DNA from: Pseudomonas sp. GL-B-19
GTDB lineage: Bacteria; Pseudomonadota; Gammaproteobacteria; Pseudomonadales; Pseudomonadaceae
DNA: 64,000 nt
Direction of reading: 5' to 3'
Assembly: GCF_019956415.1 (NCBI RefSeq)
Contig: NZ_JAHBDK010000014.1
Coordinates: forward strand, 1-64,000
This document shows, piece by piece, positions 1-7,709 of this stretch; the stretch's first letter is position 1, and each line of letters opens with the position of its first letter. Made by a program: the position numbers and the translations under genes. Under the pieces are notes generated by a model. It did not search any database, was not told the origin of the DNA, and was given only the letters and a program-made list of their open reading frames with translations.

Positions 1-69
1 GGCGATGGTGTGTCAGCGACATGGGGTTGGCTGACACACCATCGCCAGCAAGCCGGCTCCTACAGGGGA
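1..69. repeat. REP-like palindrome downstream of kgtP
   Basis: Positions 1-16 and 31-46 are perfect 16-bp inverted arms around a 14-nt loop. They run into the CAAGCCGGCTCCTACAGG tail typical of Pseudomonas REP elements. The left flank lies outside the window. Confidence 0.75.
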
Positions 70-89
70 TTGTGTTTATTCAATGAAAA

Positions 90-123
90 GGGGCAGACCC
101 GTGAAGGTCTGCCCCTGTTTTTT
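90..123. terminator. Bidirectional rho-independent terminator
   Basis: GGGGCAGACC (90-99) pairs with GGTCTGCCCC (106-115). The stem is followed by a T-run on the plus strand and by TTTT on the minus strand. It sits just after the kgtP stop codon and would end that minus-strand transcript. Confidence 0.85.
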
Positions 124-138
124 ATTGCGCGAGATGAC

Positions 139-1458
139 TCAGTCAGTCTCGATCCGCGAGTGCTTGCGGGTATCTTTCATGGTCACGTACACCAGCAACG
201 ACACGGCAATACACGCTGTGACATACCAGTAGTAACCGGTTTCCATGCCAATGCTCTTGAACCACAGCGCGATGTATTCAGCGGTACCGCCGAAGATCGA
301 CACGGTCAGTGCATACGGCAAGCCAACGCCCAGTGCACGAATCTCGGTCGGGAACAGCTCGGCTTTGACCACGGCGTTGATCGAGGTGTAGCCGCTGACG
401 ATGATCAGCGCCGCCATGATCAGGAAGAACGCGCCCCACCAGGATTGAACGGTGTGCAGCGTGGTCAGGATCGGCACGGTGAACAGCGTCCCCAGAATAC
501 CGAAGGCAATCAGGATCGGCCGACGACCAACTTTATCCGACAGCCCGCCGATGATCGGTTGCAGGCACATGAACAGGAACAGCGTGGCTGCCGAAATCGT
601 GGTGGAGTCGGAGATGCTCATGCCGACCGTGTTCACAAGGTATTTCTGCATGTAAGTGGTGTAGGTGTAGAACGCCAGGGTGCCGCCCATGGTCAGGCCG
701 ACCACGGTCATCAGTTCCTTCGGGTGGCGCATCAAGGTGCGCATCGCGCTTTCCTTGGACTTCTCTTTCTTGGTGAACGACTCGGTTTCTTCCATGCCGC
801 GACGCAGGTACAGCGCGACGACAGCACACAACGCGCCGATGGCAAACGGGATGCGCCAGCCCCAGGCGTACAGCTCTTCGGTGGTCAGCACTTGCTGCAA
901 CACGATCAGCACGGCCAGGGCTATGAGCTGACCGGAAATCAGCGTCACGTACTGGAAGCTGGAGTAGAAGCCGCGACGTTCCTTGGTTGCCATCTCGCTG
1001 AGATAGGTCGCCGAGGTGCCGTACTCACCCCCAACCGACAAACCTTGCAGCAGGCGAGCGAACACCAGCAGGATCGGTGCGCCGATGCCGATGGTTTCAT
1101 AACCCGGGCTCAGGGCGATCAGCAGCGAGCCGAAGCACATCAGGTACACCGAGGCCATCAATGCTTTCTTGCGCCCGACCTTGTCGGCATACAGGCCCAT
1201 CATCCAGCCACCGATAGGACGCATCAGGAAGCCGACGGCGAAGATCGCGGCGGTGTTCAGCAGTTGGGCGGTGGTGTCGCCTTTGGGGAAAAAGGCCTTG
1301 GCGAAGTACAGGGAGAAGGCGGCGTAGACGTACCAGTCATACCACTCGACCATGTTGCCGACGGAGCCGCTGAAGATCGACTTGATGCGGCTGGAGGTGG
1401 TTCTTTCTTTGGCGGGCGCGGCAGCCGACCCAAGGGGCAGGGCGTTGGAGTTATCCAT
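139..1458 (-). CDS. kgtP: MFS dicarboxylate/2-oxoglutarate:H+ symporter, KgtP-like
   Basis: A 439-residue inner-membrane transporter of the metabolite:H+ symporter branch of the major facilitator superfamily, which takes up C4/C5 dicarboxylates such as 2-oxoglutarate. The N-terminal GNMVEWYDWYVYA signature is typical of the family. The loop motif ADKVGRKKA follows helix 2 and is repeated as SDKVGRRP in the second half. About twelve hydrophobic segments can be seen, and the length is normal. It is transcribed alone from a sigma-54-type promoter at 1522-1536. The dctD and dctB genes lie directly upstream on the same strand, which fits a dicarboxylate-responsive transporter. The exact substrate is inferred from family resemblance. 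Confidence 0.88.
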   Translation of the reverse strand: MDNSNALPLGSAAAPAKERTTSSRIKSIFSGSVGNMVEWYDWYVYAAFSLYFAKAFFPKGDTTAQLLNTAAIFAVGFLMRPIGGWMMGLYADKVGRKKALMASVYLMCFGSLLIALSPGYETIGIGAPILLVFARLLQGLSVGGEYGTSATYLSEMATKERRGFYSSFQYVTLISGQLIALAVLIVLQQVLTTEELYAWGWRIPFAIGALCAVVALYLRRGMEETESFTKKEKSKESAMRTLMRHPKELMTVVGLTMGGTLAFYTYTTYMQKYLVNTVGMSISDSTTISAATLFLFMCLQPIIGGLSDKVGRRPILIAFGILGTLFTVPILTTLHTVQSWWGAFFLIMAALIIVSGYTSINAVVKAELFPTEIRALGVGLPYALTVSIFGGTAEYIALWFKSIGMETGYYWYVTACIAVSLLVYVTMKDTRKHSRIETD

Positions 1459-1521
1459 TGAAGGATCCTTCGTCTAATTGTTTTTGTGGAGCGCGTTTAA
1501 ACGCAGCCTGTGAGGGCTATA

Positions 1522-1536
1522 GCAGAAGGTGTGCCA
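1522..1536 (-). promoter_or_regulatory. Sigma-54 (-24/-12) promoter of kgtP
   Basis: On the minus strand the sequence is TGGCAC-ACCTT-CTGC, which matches the RpoN consensus TGGCAC-N5-TTGC except at one base. The invariant GG and GC have the right spacing. The promoter is about 65 bp before the kgtP ATG and downstream of two activator-like sites. Confidence 0.8.
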
Positions 1537-1578
1537 AGAGGCAGAGGGGCGGTTTAGAGGGGTTTTGACGGATGGATG

Positions 1579-1624
1579 AGCGGAAATCCGCTTATGCTGG
1601 ATTGAGAGTGAGCGGAAAGTTGCT
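1579..1624 (-). promoter_or_regulatory. Two tandem activator sites, probably DctD-binding
   Basis: AGCGGAAATCCGCT (1579-1592) has perfect 6-bp inverted arms. A degenerate copy, AGCGGAAAGTTGCT, lies at 1611-1624. The copies are 32 bp apart, about three helical turns, and begin about 45 bp upstream of the sigma-54 promoter, where an enhancer-binding protein would sit. DctD as the ligand is inferred from the adjacent gene. Confidence 0.6.
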
Positions 1625-1654
1625 TACCGACTCGTTATTTGCGTTGGCTGTGCC

Positions 1655-1745
1655 GGCCTCTTCGCTGGCAAGTCGAATCGTCGCACCGCAGCTCCTACAG
1701 TGGATCAAGGTCTAATGTAGGAGCTGGCTTGCCAGCGAAGAGGCC
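1655..1745. repeat. REP pair (inverted)
   Basis: GGCCTCTTCGCTGGCAAG at 1655 is mirrored by TGTAGGAGCTGGCTTGCCAG from 1716. The two outward halves form an inverted REP doublet between the dctD stop codon and the kgtP control region. Confidence 0.8.
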
Positions 1746-1763
1746 ATATCAGGCACCAAAAAA

Positions 1764-3098
1764 TCAGCTGTCTTGCAGGAACATCTCCCGACTCAACCCA
1801 TGCCGCTGCATTTTTTCATTGAAGGTGCGGCGTGGCAGTTGCAGCTCTTCAAGCACCGCTTTCACATCGCCCTTGTGCCGGGTCAACGCCGCGCGCAAAC
1901 AATGCGCTTCAAACGCTTCCTGTTGCGCCGCCAGCGACTGCCCCGGATCCATACCCATCGGTTCTGGTTCACTCAACCCCAGCACTTGCCGCTCAGCGAC
2001 GTTCGCCAGTTCGCGCACATTGCCGGGCCAGTCGTGGCTTAGCAGATGGCTAAGTTGCGGGCCGGTCAGCGGTGGAAAAGTCCGCCCCAAACGCTCGGCG
2101 GCATGCTGGGCAAACGATTCGAACAACAACGGAATGTCTTCGCGCCGATCGCGCAACGGCGGCAACCGCAACTCGGCGACGTTCAATCGATAGGCCAAAT
2201 CCTCGCGAAAACGCCCGGCTCGCGCCTCATCGAGCAGATCCGGTTTGGTCGCGGCGATGATCCGCAAGTCCACGCGAATGCTCTGGTTCGAGCCCAGGCG
2301 TTCAAGCTTCTGCTCCTGCAACACCCGCAGCAATTTCACTTGCTGGGCCAGGGGCATGCTTTCGATCTCATCGAGAAACAGCGTGCCGCCATCGGCGTAT
2401 TCCAGCTTGCCGATGCGTTTGCCCTGGGCGCCGGTGAACGCGCCGCTCTCGTGGCCGAACAACTCGGCCTCGAACAACTGCTCGGGAATCGCCGCGCAGT
2501 TGAGCGCCACAAACGGCTTGTCGGCACGCGGTCCGAAGTCATGCAGGCAACGCGCAACCAGCTCCTTGCCGCTGCCGGTTTCACCCCGGATCAACACATT
2601 GACTGGCAACGCCGCCAGGTCCAGCACCTGTCGGCGCAAGGTCTGTAAACCACGGGACACGCCGAGCAAGGTGGCGTCGAGTTTGGCGCGGTTATCGGCC
2701 TGCTCATGCAGCGCGCGGTTTTCCAGCACCAGCCGACGTTTGTCCAACGCCCTGCGCAAACTGCTCAGCAGGGTTTCCGGGCTGAAGGGTTTTTCCAGAA
2801 AGTCATACGCGCCATCGCGCATCGCTTCGACTGCCATCGGCACATCGCCGTGACCGGTCAGCAAAATCACCGGCAAGTCAGCATCGCGGCGTTGGACTTC
2901 GGCCAGCAACTCCAGCCCGGTCATACCCGGCATGCGCACGTCGCTGAGGATCACGCCGGGAAAGTGCGCGGGCAATTGCGCCAGGCACTCATCGGCGCGA
3001 CTGAACAACTGCACCTCAAAACCCGACAGGCTCAGCCATTGTTCGACGGCGCTACGAATGCTGCTTTCGTCGTCGACCACCATCACTGAATTCAGCAT
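1764..3098 (-). CDS. dctD: Sigma-54-dependent response regulator DctD
   Basis: A 444-residue NtrC-family regulator that activates RpoN promoters when phosphorylated by DctB. The receiver domain (residues 1-120) has the acidic pair Asp9/Asp10 and phospho-acceptor Asp53 in SDVRMPG. The AAA+ domain (about 145-375) carries Walker A GETGSGKE, the sigma-54 contact loop GAFTGA and Walker B TLFLDEIE. A Fis-type helix-turn-helix closes the protein (KGDVKAVLEELQLPRRTF). It overlaps the 3' end of dctB by 7 nt, so the two are translationally coupled. The likely target is the kgtP promoter downstream, which has two paired upstream sites. Confidence 0.9.
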   Translation of the reverse strand: MLNSVMVVDDESSIRSAVEQWLSLSGFEVQLFSRADECLAQLPAHFPGVILSDVRMPGMTGLELLAEVQRRDADLPVILLTGHGDVPMAVEAMRDGAYDFLEKPFSPETLLSSLRRALDKRRLVLENRALHEQADNRAKLDATLLGVSRGLQTLRRQVLDLAALPVNVLIRGETGSGKELVARCLHDFGPRADKPFVALNCAAIPEQLFEAELFGHESGAFTGAQGKRIGKLEYADGGTLFLDEIESMPLAQQVKLLRVLQEQKLERLGSNQSIRVDLRIIAATKPDLLDEARAGRFREDLAYRLNVAELRLPPLRDRREDIPLLFESFAQHAAERLGRTFPPLTGPQLSHLLSHDWPGNVRELANVAERQVLGLSEPEPMGMDPGQSLAAQQEAFEAHCLRAALTRHKGDVKAVLEELQLPRRTFNEKMQRHGLSREMFLQDS

Positions 3099-4858
3099 GC
3101 GACAGGTGCCTCCAGATCGATGGGCAAGGTCAGGGTAAACACGGCGCCGTTTTCGCCATTGTCGGCACTCAGGCGTCCGCCCGATTCGTGAACAATGGCA
3201 AACGATACCGCCAGACCAAGGCCCAGGCCATCACCCACCGGTTTGGTGGTGAAAAACGGATCGAACACATTCGGCAGGTGTTCTTCGGCGATGCCGCCAC
3301 CGTTGTCGCTGACGCTCAGGCGCCAGAGTTGTTGGTCGGCTTCGAGGCGGATTTCCAGACGTTTGCAGGGCTTGTCGTGCATGGCGTCGAGGGCATTGCG
3401 CAGCAGATTGATCAGCACCTGTTCCAGACGAATCGCATCGCCGCGCACCCACGCCGGACGTGTCAGGTGCAGCACGGTGCTGACCTGTTCGTCACGCAGA
3501 CGCGCGTCGAGCAAATGCAGCGACTGGTCCACCACCGCCGCCAGGTCCAACCGTTCGCGCAGGCCGCTGGGGCTTTTGCGGGCGAAGGTTTTCAGGTGGC
3601 CGGTGAGGGCCGCCATGCGCGTCAGCATCTCATCCACCGGCCTGAGCGCCTTGTAGGCGTCGTCGACCCGACCGTGATCGAGCAGCAGGCGCAAGGTTGC
3701 CAGTTGCATGCGCTGGGCGGTCAGTGGCTGGTTGATTTCGTGGGCGAGGGCGGCCGACATCTGCCCCAGGGCCGCGAGTTTCGCCGATTGCACCAGACCG
3801 TCTTGAGCGGTACGCAAATCGCGGGTGCGCTCCTCTACCAGTCGTTCAAGTTCTTCGCGGCTGCGCTGACGCATTTTGGCCAGGCGCCAGCGTTGATTGA
3901 GGAACAGCAACAGAAACACCAGCGCCAGCCACAACCCGGCAGCGGCGAGCGCGGCGTTGCGGCTGTCTTCGAAGGCGACTTGCGGGCGGCGCAGCAGGTG
4001 CAGGGTCCAGCCTTCACTGGCCAGCGGCAGCGACTCCCACAGGTAATCAGCCGTCCCGTCGGGGCCCGCGACGCGCCGCAGATCACTGTTGTCGTCAAAG
4101 TGCTGCAGCGGTTGGTAGTCCAGCGGTGTCAGCGGTTGTTTGTCGTATTGGCGGGTGGCCTTGAGCGCGGCGTGATCGCTGTCGCTCAACGGTTGCAACA
4201 ATCGATAACGCCAGCCCGGCTGGTTGGCGATGAAGATGATCCCGCGCGCATCGCTGACCAGCAATGTGTCGCTGCCCTGACTCCATTCGCGCTCCAGTTC
4301 CGGAAACTCGAGCTTGACGACCATTGCGCCGAGAAACTCGCCGTTGTCGCCGGTGACCGCGCTGGACAGAAAATACCCCGGAATCCCGCTGGTCACGCCC
4401 ACCGCATAAAAACGCCCGGTGCCTTGGGTGCGTGTTTCGCTGAAGTAGGGGCGAAAGCCGTAGTTGTGGCCGACATAGCTGCTGGGCAAACGCCAGTTGC
4501 TGGCGGCCACGGCGAGACCGGTGCGGTCAAGCAGTTCGAGGGTCGAGGATTGCGCTGCACCGTTGATTTTTTCCAGTTTGCGATTCAGCGCCTCCTGCTG
4601 TTCAGGCGATACCGTGCCGTTGAGGGCGGCGCGCAACTCCGGGTCCAGCGCAAGTACGGCGGGCAGGGCGCGGTAGCGATCGATCAGGGTGTGCAGGGAG
4701 TTGGCGTACAACGCCAGTTGCTGATTGGCGCGCGCGGCGTCTTCGACCAAGGCCTGGCGTTCGGTATGTCGCATGGCGAAACCGGCCGCCAGCGCGGCGC
4801 CGGCGATGATTAGCAAGGTGTACAGCGTCAGGCGCAAAGGCCGGGAAATCGCCAGCAT
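3092..4858 (-). CDS. dctB: C4-dicarboxylate sensor histidine kinase DctB
   Basis: The start at 4858 gives 588 residues beginning [10 protein letters not shown] with the first membrane helix close behind; an in-frame start at 4900 would add 14 residues. A long periplasmic region (about 35-300) carries DctB-type sensing features such as [15 protein letters not shown] second membrane helix follows ([19 protein letters not shown]), then a coiled segment and the HisKA motif [10 protein letters not shown] with phospho-accepting His373. The ATPase domain shows [15 protein letters not shown] and GLGLGL. It is an inner-membrane dimer that passes phosphate to DctD. The start lies 88 bp after the last tccC-like gene on the same strand; I see no strong terminator between them. 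Confidence 0.88.
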   Translation of the reverse strand: MLAISRPLRLTLYTLLIIAGAALAAGFAMRHTERQALVEDAARANQQLALYANSLHTLIDRYRALPAVLALDPELRAALNGTVSPEQQEALNRKLEKINGAAQSSTLELLDRTGLAVAASNWRLPSSYVGHNYGFRPYFSETRTQGTGRFYAVGVTSGIPGYFLSSAVTGDNGEFLGAMVVKLEFPELEREWSQGSDTLLVSDARGIIFIANQPGWRYRLLQPLSDSDHAALKATRQYDKQPLTPLDYQPLQHFDDNSDLRRVAGPDGTADYLWESLPLASEGWTLHLLRRPQVAFEDSRNAALAAAGLWLALVFLLLFLNQRWRLAKMRQRSREELERLVEERTRDLRTAQDGLVQSAKLAALGQMSAALAHEINQPLTAQRMQLATLRLLLDHGRVDDAYKALRPVDEMLTRMAALTGHLKTFARKSPSGLRERLDLAAVVDQSLHLLDARLRDEQVSTVLHLTRPAWVRGDAIRLEQVLINLLRNALDAMHDKPCKRLEIRLEADQQLWRLSVSDNGGGIAEEHLPNVFDPFFTTKPVGDGLGLGLAVSFAIVHESGGRLSADNGENGAVFTLTLPIDLEAPVAC

Positions 4859-4945
4859 GGTGTCCGAAACAATCAGCAGTAGGGGCGCGCACCATAACAT
4901 GGAGTTGCGCCGAAAATTCAGGGCCCGGCGGCGCCGCGCAGGCCT

Positions 4946-7684
4946 TCAGGCGGCTCTTTTTTCGATGAGGTACTGTGAAACTCTTCCGGCCAGGTTTCTG
5001 GCTTGCTTGATCCCGCTTCGTGCGACTTTGAAGTCCTGCTCAAGCCTCGACCTGTCGAGAGCACCCGAGCTCATCGGCATGTTGAGGGAGCCGATCAGCC
5101 TGTCATCGCTGACGGTCGCGCCTGCCAGCGTTTCAAGGGCTTCGTTGACCTGCGCTTCTACATCATTGAGATAGGTGTCCAGCGCGTCGAGATTGGACGT
5201 TATCCTGTCGAGATCGCCTTGGCCAAGAGAATCATTGAGCGCTTCGGTCAGTTGGGACGCCTGACGCGCTATGGCCAGGGTTTGTTTGAGGTAAGGCACC
5301 TTGAGGTGTTTACCAATGACTCTGGCGGTGGTTTCGATGGCTATTTTTGTCAGGCCTGCCGAATTTTCCGGGCTGAAGCTTTGTGCCACCGCTTTAAAGC
5401 TGAAAGGCTCGGCGCGGGATTTGCTTTTCAGGTTTTTCACCGAGATCGCTGACGGATCCGGGGTGATGGTGTAACCCAGTCCTGTTTCCTCGCCGACTTT
5501 GTCCATGAATTTGGCGGCCGCTTCAGCGGCAAAAATTCCTCCGACAGCCGCTGTTACGGGGACCACAACAGGTGCTGCGGGCCCCGTCAGGGTGCCAATG
5601 CCTGTACCCAATGCGGCGCCAGCCGCCCCCACATGAAAAGTGAGGGCAAACGAAGCCACGCTAAACAGCAGTTTTTTGCCTGCCGTTTTGTAGATGTCAC
5701 GGGTTCGAGTGAGGTTGTAGAGTTGATAATTGAGCTTCTTCATTTCGCTGTTGACGGTCGATAGCGTGTTTGACACGTCGATGATCTGTTGTTTTGCAGC
5801 ATCCTCCTTGCGTGTACCGTGGCTGTCGATATAAAGCAGCGGGTTATTGCCCACAAACCCATACAGATTCAAACCATCCACATCCCCTTGCGGATCAGCA
5901 CTCACCCACCGCTGCAACCACGGCGCGTAGTACCGAGCACCGTAGTAATAAAGCCCGCATTCATCCATTTCCTTGCCCGAATAACGGACGGTCTTGTAGT
6001 CAACCTCCAGCGCTGAAACCGCCGTCAGCCAGGCGGTGCCGCCAAACGGGTAATAGCCTTCGTGGCTGATCAGTCGGGCGTTTTGATCAAGCTCCATGAG
6101 GCTGGAACCCAGGTGATCGTCGAGGCTGTAGCGCAGTTGATCCTGATCGATACCGTCGGGTTTTTTGCTGACCCAATGCAGGCAACGCACGCTGCCACGA
6201 CCTCCCGGCAGGGTGATGACGTGCAGTGTTTCGCCGTTATCGCGGCTACGGATTTCCAGCCCCGGCAGGTAAATGACCTGGTGGAAGTGGGTGGTCGATG
6301 ACGTATGGGTTTCGTGGCGTTTGAAGACCCGTGCGCCCTGGCTGTAGCGAAAGATTTCGTCATCGTTGAGCCCGTCGTCACGTTCGACCAGCGTCACTGA
6401 TGCCAGTTGATCACGGCTGTTCCAGTGCAGGGGCCTTCCCGGAGATGAGGTCTGGAGGTTGCCATGGCGGTCGAACAAGCTGTCGAAATCAGGGGCGGGA
6501 TCCCCTGCTTTCCAGCGCACGCCCCGGTTGCTGGACGGGTCTATGAACATCTCTTGGGTGTAGCCGCCCACCGCGCGTTCATGGACCAACTTGATCAGGT
6601 TACCGCCGGGGTCGTAGGCGTAGGTCTGTTTGTAGTTGAGTTGGTTGTTTGGATCGCTCGGCGAAGGGCGCCCCGGCAAGTCCGAGCTCGGGACGGCATC
6701 ATGACCGCTAGCGCTGGTCAGTTGGTACAGCGAGTTGTAGGTGAACGCTCGGTGACCATCGATGTACTGGTTCGCGAAAAACACCGGTTTAAACGTGAGA
6801 TCGTCAATGTGTAATACGTTACCGACCCGATCATAAAAGTACCGAAAGTGTTGGAGCAGATCCTGCCCGGGCACACCGGCGGTCAAGGTATCGAGACGGC
6901 CATCGGCTTCGTCGTAAGCCCAGGTGCTGACCACACCGTTGCCGGCCTGCTGCTTGATGATCTGTCCGGCGGCGTTGTAACGGGCGTCTTCCAGAATGGT
7001 CGTGCCGTTGTCCTCGGGTTGGAGCCGAAGCTGGGATCTTTTCAGCTGCCCGGCGATGTCGTAGAACAGCTGTTGCAGGTGATCACCGGCATCGGTTTGG
7101 GTTAGCGGCGCGCCGAGAGGACTGTAGGTTCGACTGCTGGCGAAGGTTCCGGCATGGGTGATCGTTCGGCTGTCGAGCAGTGGTTCGCTGTGCAGGCTGA
7201 AGCTTTGGAACTCAAGAAGGCCTGAGGGATCGGTTTGCCTGATCATCTGGCCGCGCAGGTTGAGGTTCGGGTTATCAAGCGCGGTGGCGTAGGTAAAGGT
7301 TTCGACGGCGCCTTGATCGTTCTCTTCAAGCGTGATCACACGCAACTGGTTGTCGTAACGGGTGCGCCAATCATTGCCCCGCCCGTCCCAGCGCCGGAGT
7401 GTTTCACCGGCCAACCCCACGAGGCTCAGCCGCGTACCGGCATCGGCGCTGACGAGCTTGATCGGTTCACCGGAGAGTCGGTAGACCGCACTCAGGTTGG
7501 GCACTTTGTCGAACAGTCGCGGGTCCCACTGCGCCACCAAGTGCCCATGCGCGTTAGAGCGCTGGTGCGTGACAAGCGCTTCCAACAGCCCGTTTTGGCG
7601 CAGATAGTCAACCTGCCTGACAGGCAAACCCCGACTGTCGAAGACATTCAACCGCGGGGTGCGGTAGTGGAGGTTCTGCTTCAT
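4946..7684 (-). CDS. TccC-like Tc toxin C subunit (RHS core, effector A)
   Basis: 912 residues. Residues 1-623 form an RHS/YD-repeat core (RYDNQLRV, YDRVGNVLHI, RYSLDDHLGSSLMELD) ending in the diagnostic DPQGDVDGLNLYGFVGNNP and IDSHG. In known Tc toxins this part forms half of the cocoon with the B subunit and self-cleaves near this point to free the C-terminal toxin. The 289-residue cargo has helical N- and C-terminal parts around a Gly/Ala/Val-rich hydrophobic stretch at about 686-726. I recognise no catalytic family in it. It is the last gene of the operon, 25 bp after the preceding one, with only a weak ribosome binding site. Confidence 0.85.
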   Translation of the reverse strand: MKQNLHYRTPRLNVFDSRGLPVRQVDYLRQNGLLEALVTHQRSNAHGHLVAQWDPRLFDKVPNLSAVYRLSGEPIKLVSADAGTRLSLVGLAGETLRRWDGRGNDWRTRYDNQLRVITLEENDQGAVETFTYATALDNPNLNLRGQMIRQTDPSGLLEFQSFSLHSEPLLDSRTITHAGTFASSRTYSPLGAPLTQTDAGDHLQQLFYDIAGQLKRSQLRLQPEDNGTTILEDARYNAAGQIIKQQAGNGVVSTWAYDEADGRLDTLTAGVPGQDLLQHFRYFYDRVGNVLHIDDLTFKPVFFANQYIDGHRAFTYNSLYQLTSASGHDAVPSSDLPGRPSPSDPNNQLNYKQTYAYDPGGNLIKLVHERAVGGYTQEMFIDPSSNRGVRWKAGDPAPDFDSLFDRHGNLQTSSPGRPLHWNSRDQLASVTLVERDDGLNDDEIFRYSQGARVFKRHETHTSSTTHFHQVIYLPGLEIRSRDNGETLHVITLPGGRGSVRCLHWVSKKPDGIDQDQLRYSLDDHLGSSLMELDQNARLISHEGYYPFGGTAWLTAVSALEVDYKTVRYSGKEMDECGLYYYGARYYAPWLQRWVSADPQGDVDGLNLYGFVGNNPLLYIDSHGTRKEDAAKQQIIDVSNTLSTVNSEMKKLNYQLYNLTRTRDIYKTAGKKLLFSVASFALTFHVGAAGAALGTGIGTLTGPAAPVVVPVTAAVGGIFAAEAAAKFMDKVGEETGLGYTITPDPSAISVKNLKSKSRAEPFSFKAVAQSFSPENSAGLTKIAIETTARVIGKHLKVPYLKQTLAIARQASQLTEALNDSLGQGDLDRITSNLDALDTYLNDVEAQVNEALETLAGATVSDDRLIGSLNMPMSSGALDRSRLEQDFKVARSGIKQARNLAGRVSQYLIEKRAA

Positions 7685-7709
7685 TTGACCGGCTCACAGG
7701 TAGGCCCAC

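Noticed and set aside
10..1461. Long plus-strand ORF of 483 codons opposite kgtP
   Set aside because: It mirrors the kgtP frame, is rich in Gln, His, Arg and Gly as expected of a shadow frame, and has no domain or ribosome site.
4861..4945. GC-rich palindrome after the last tccC gene as a terminator
   Set aside because: The GCGGCGCCGC core can fold, but no T-run follows on the minus strand, so termination before dctB cannot be claimed.
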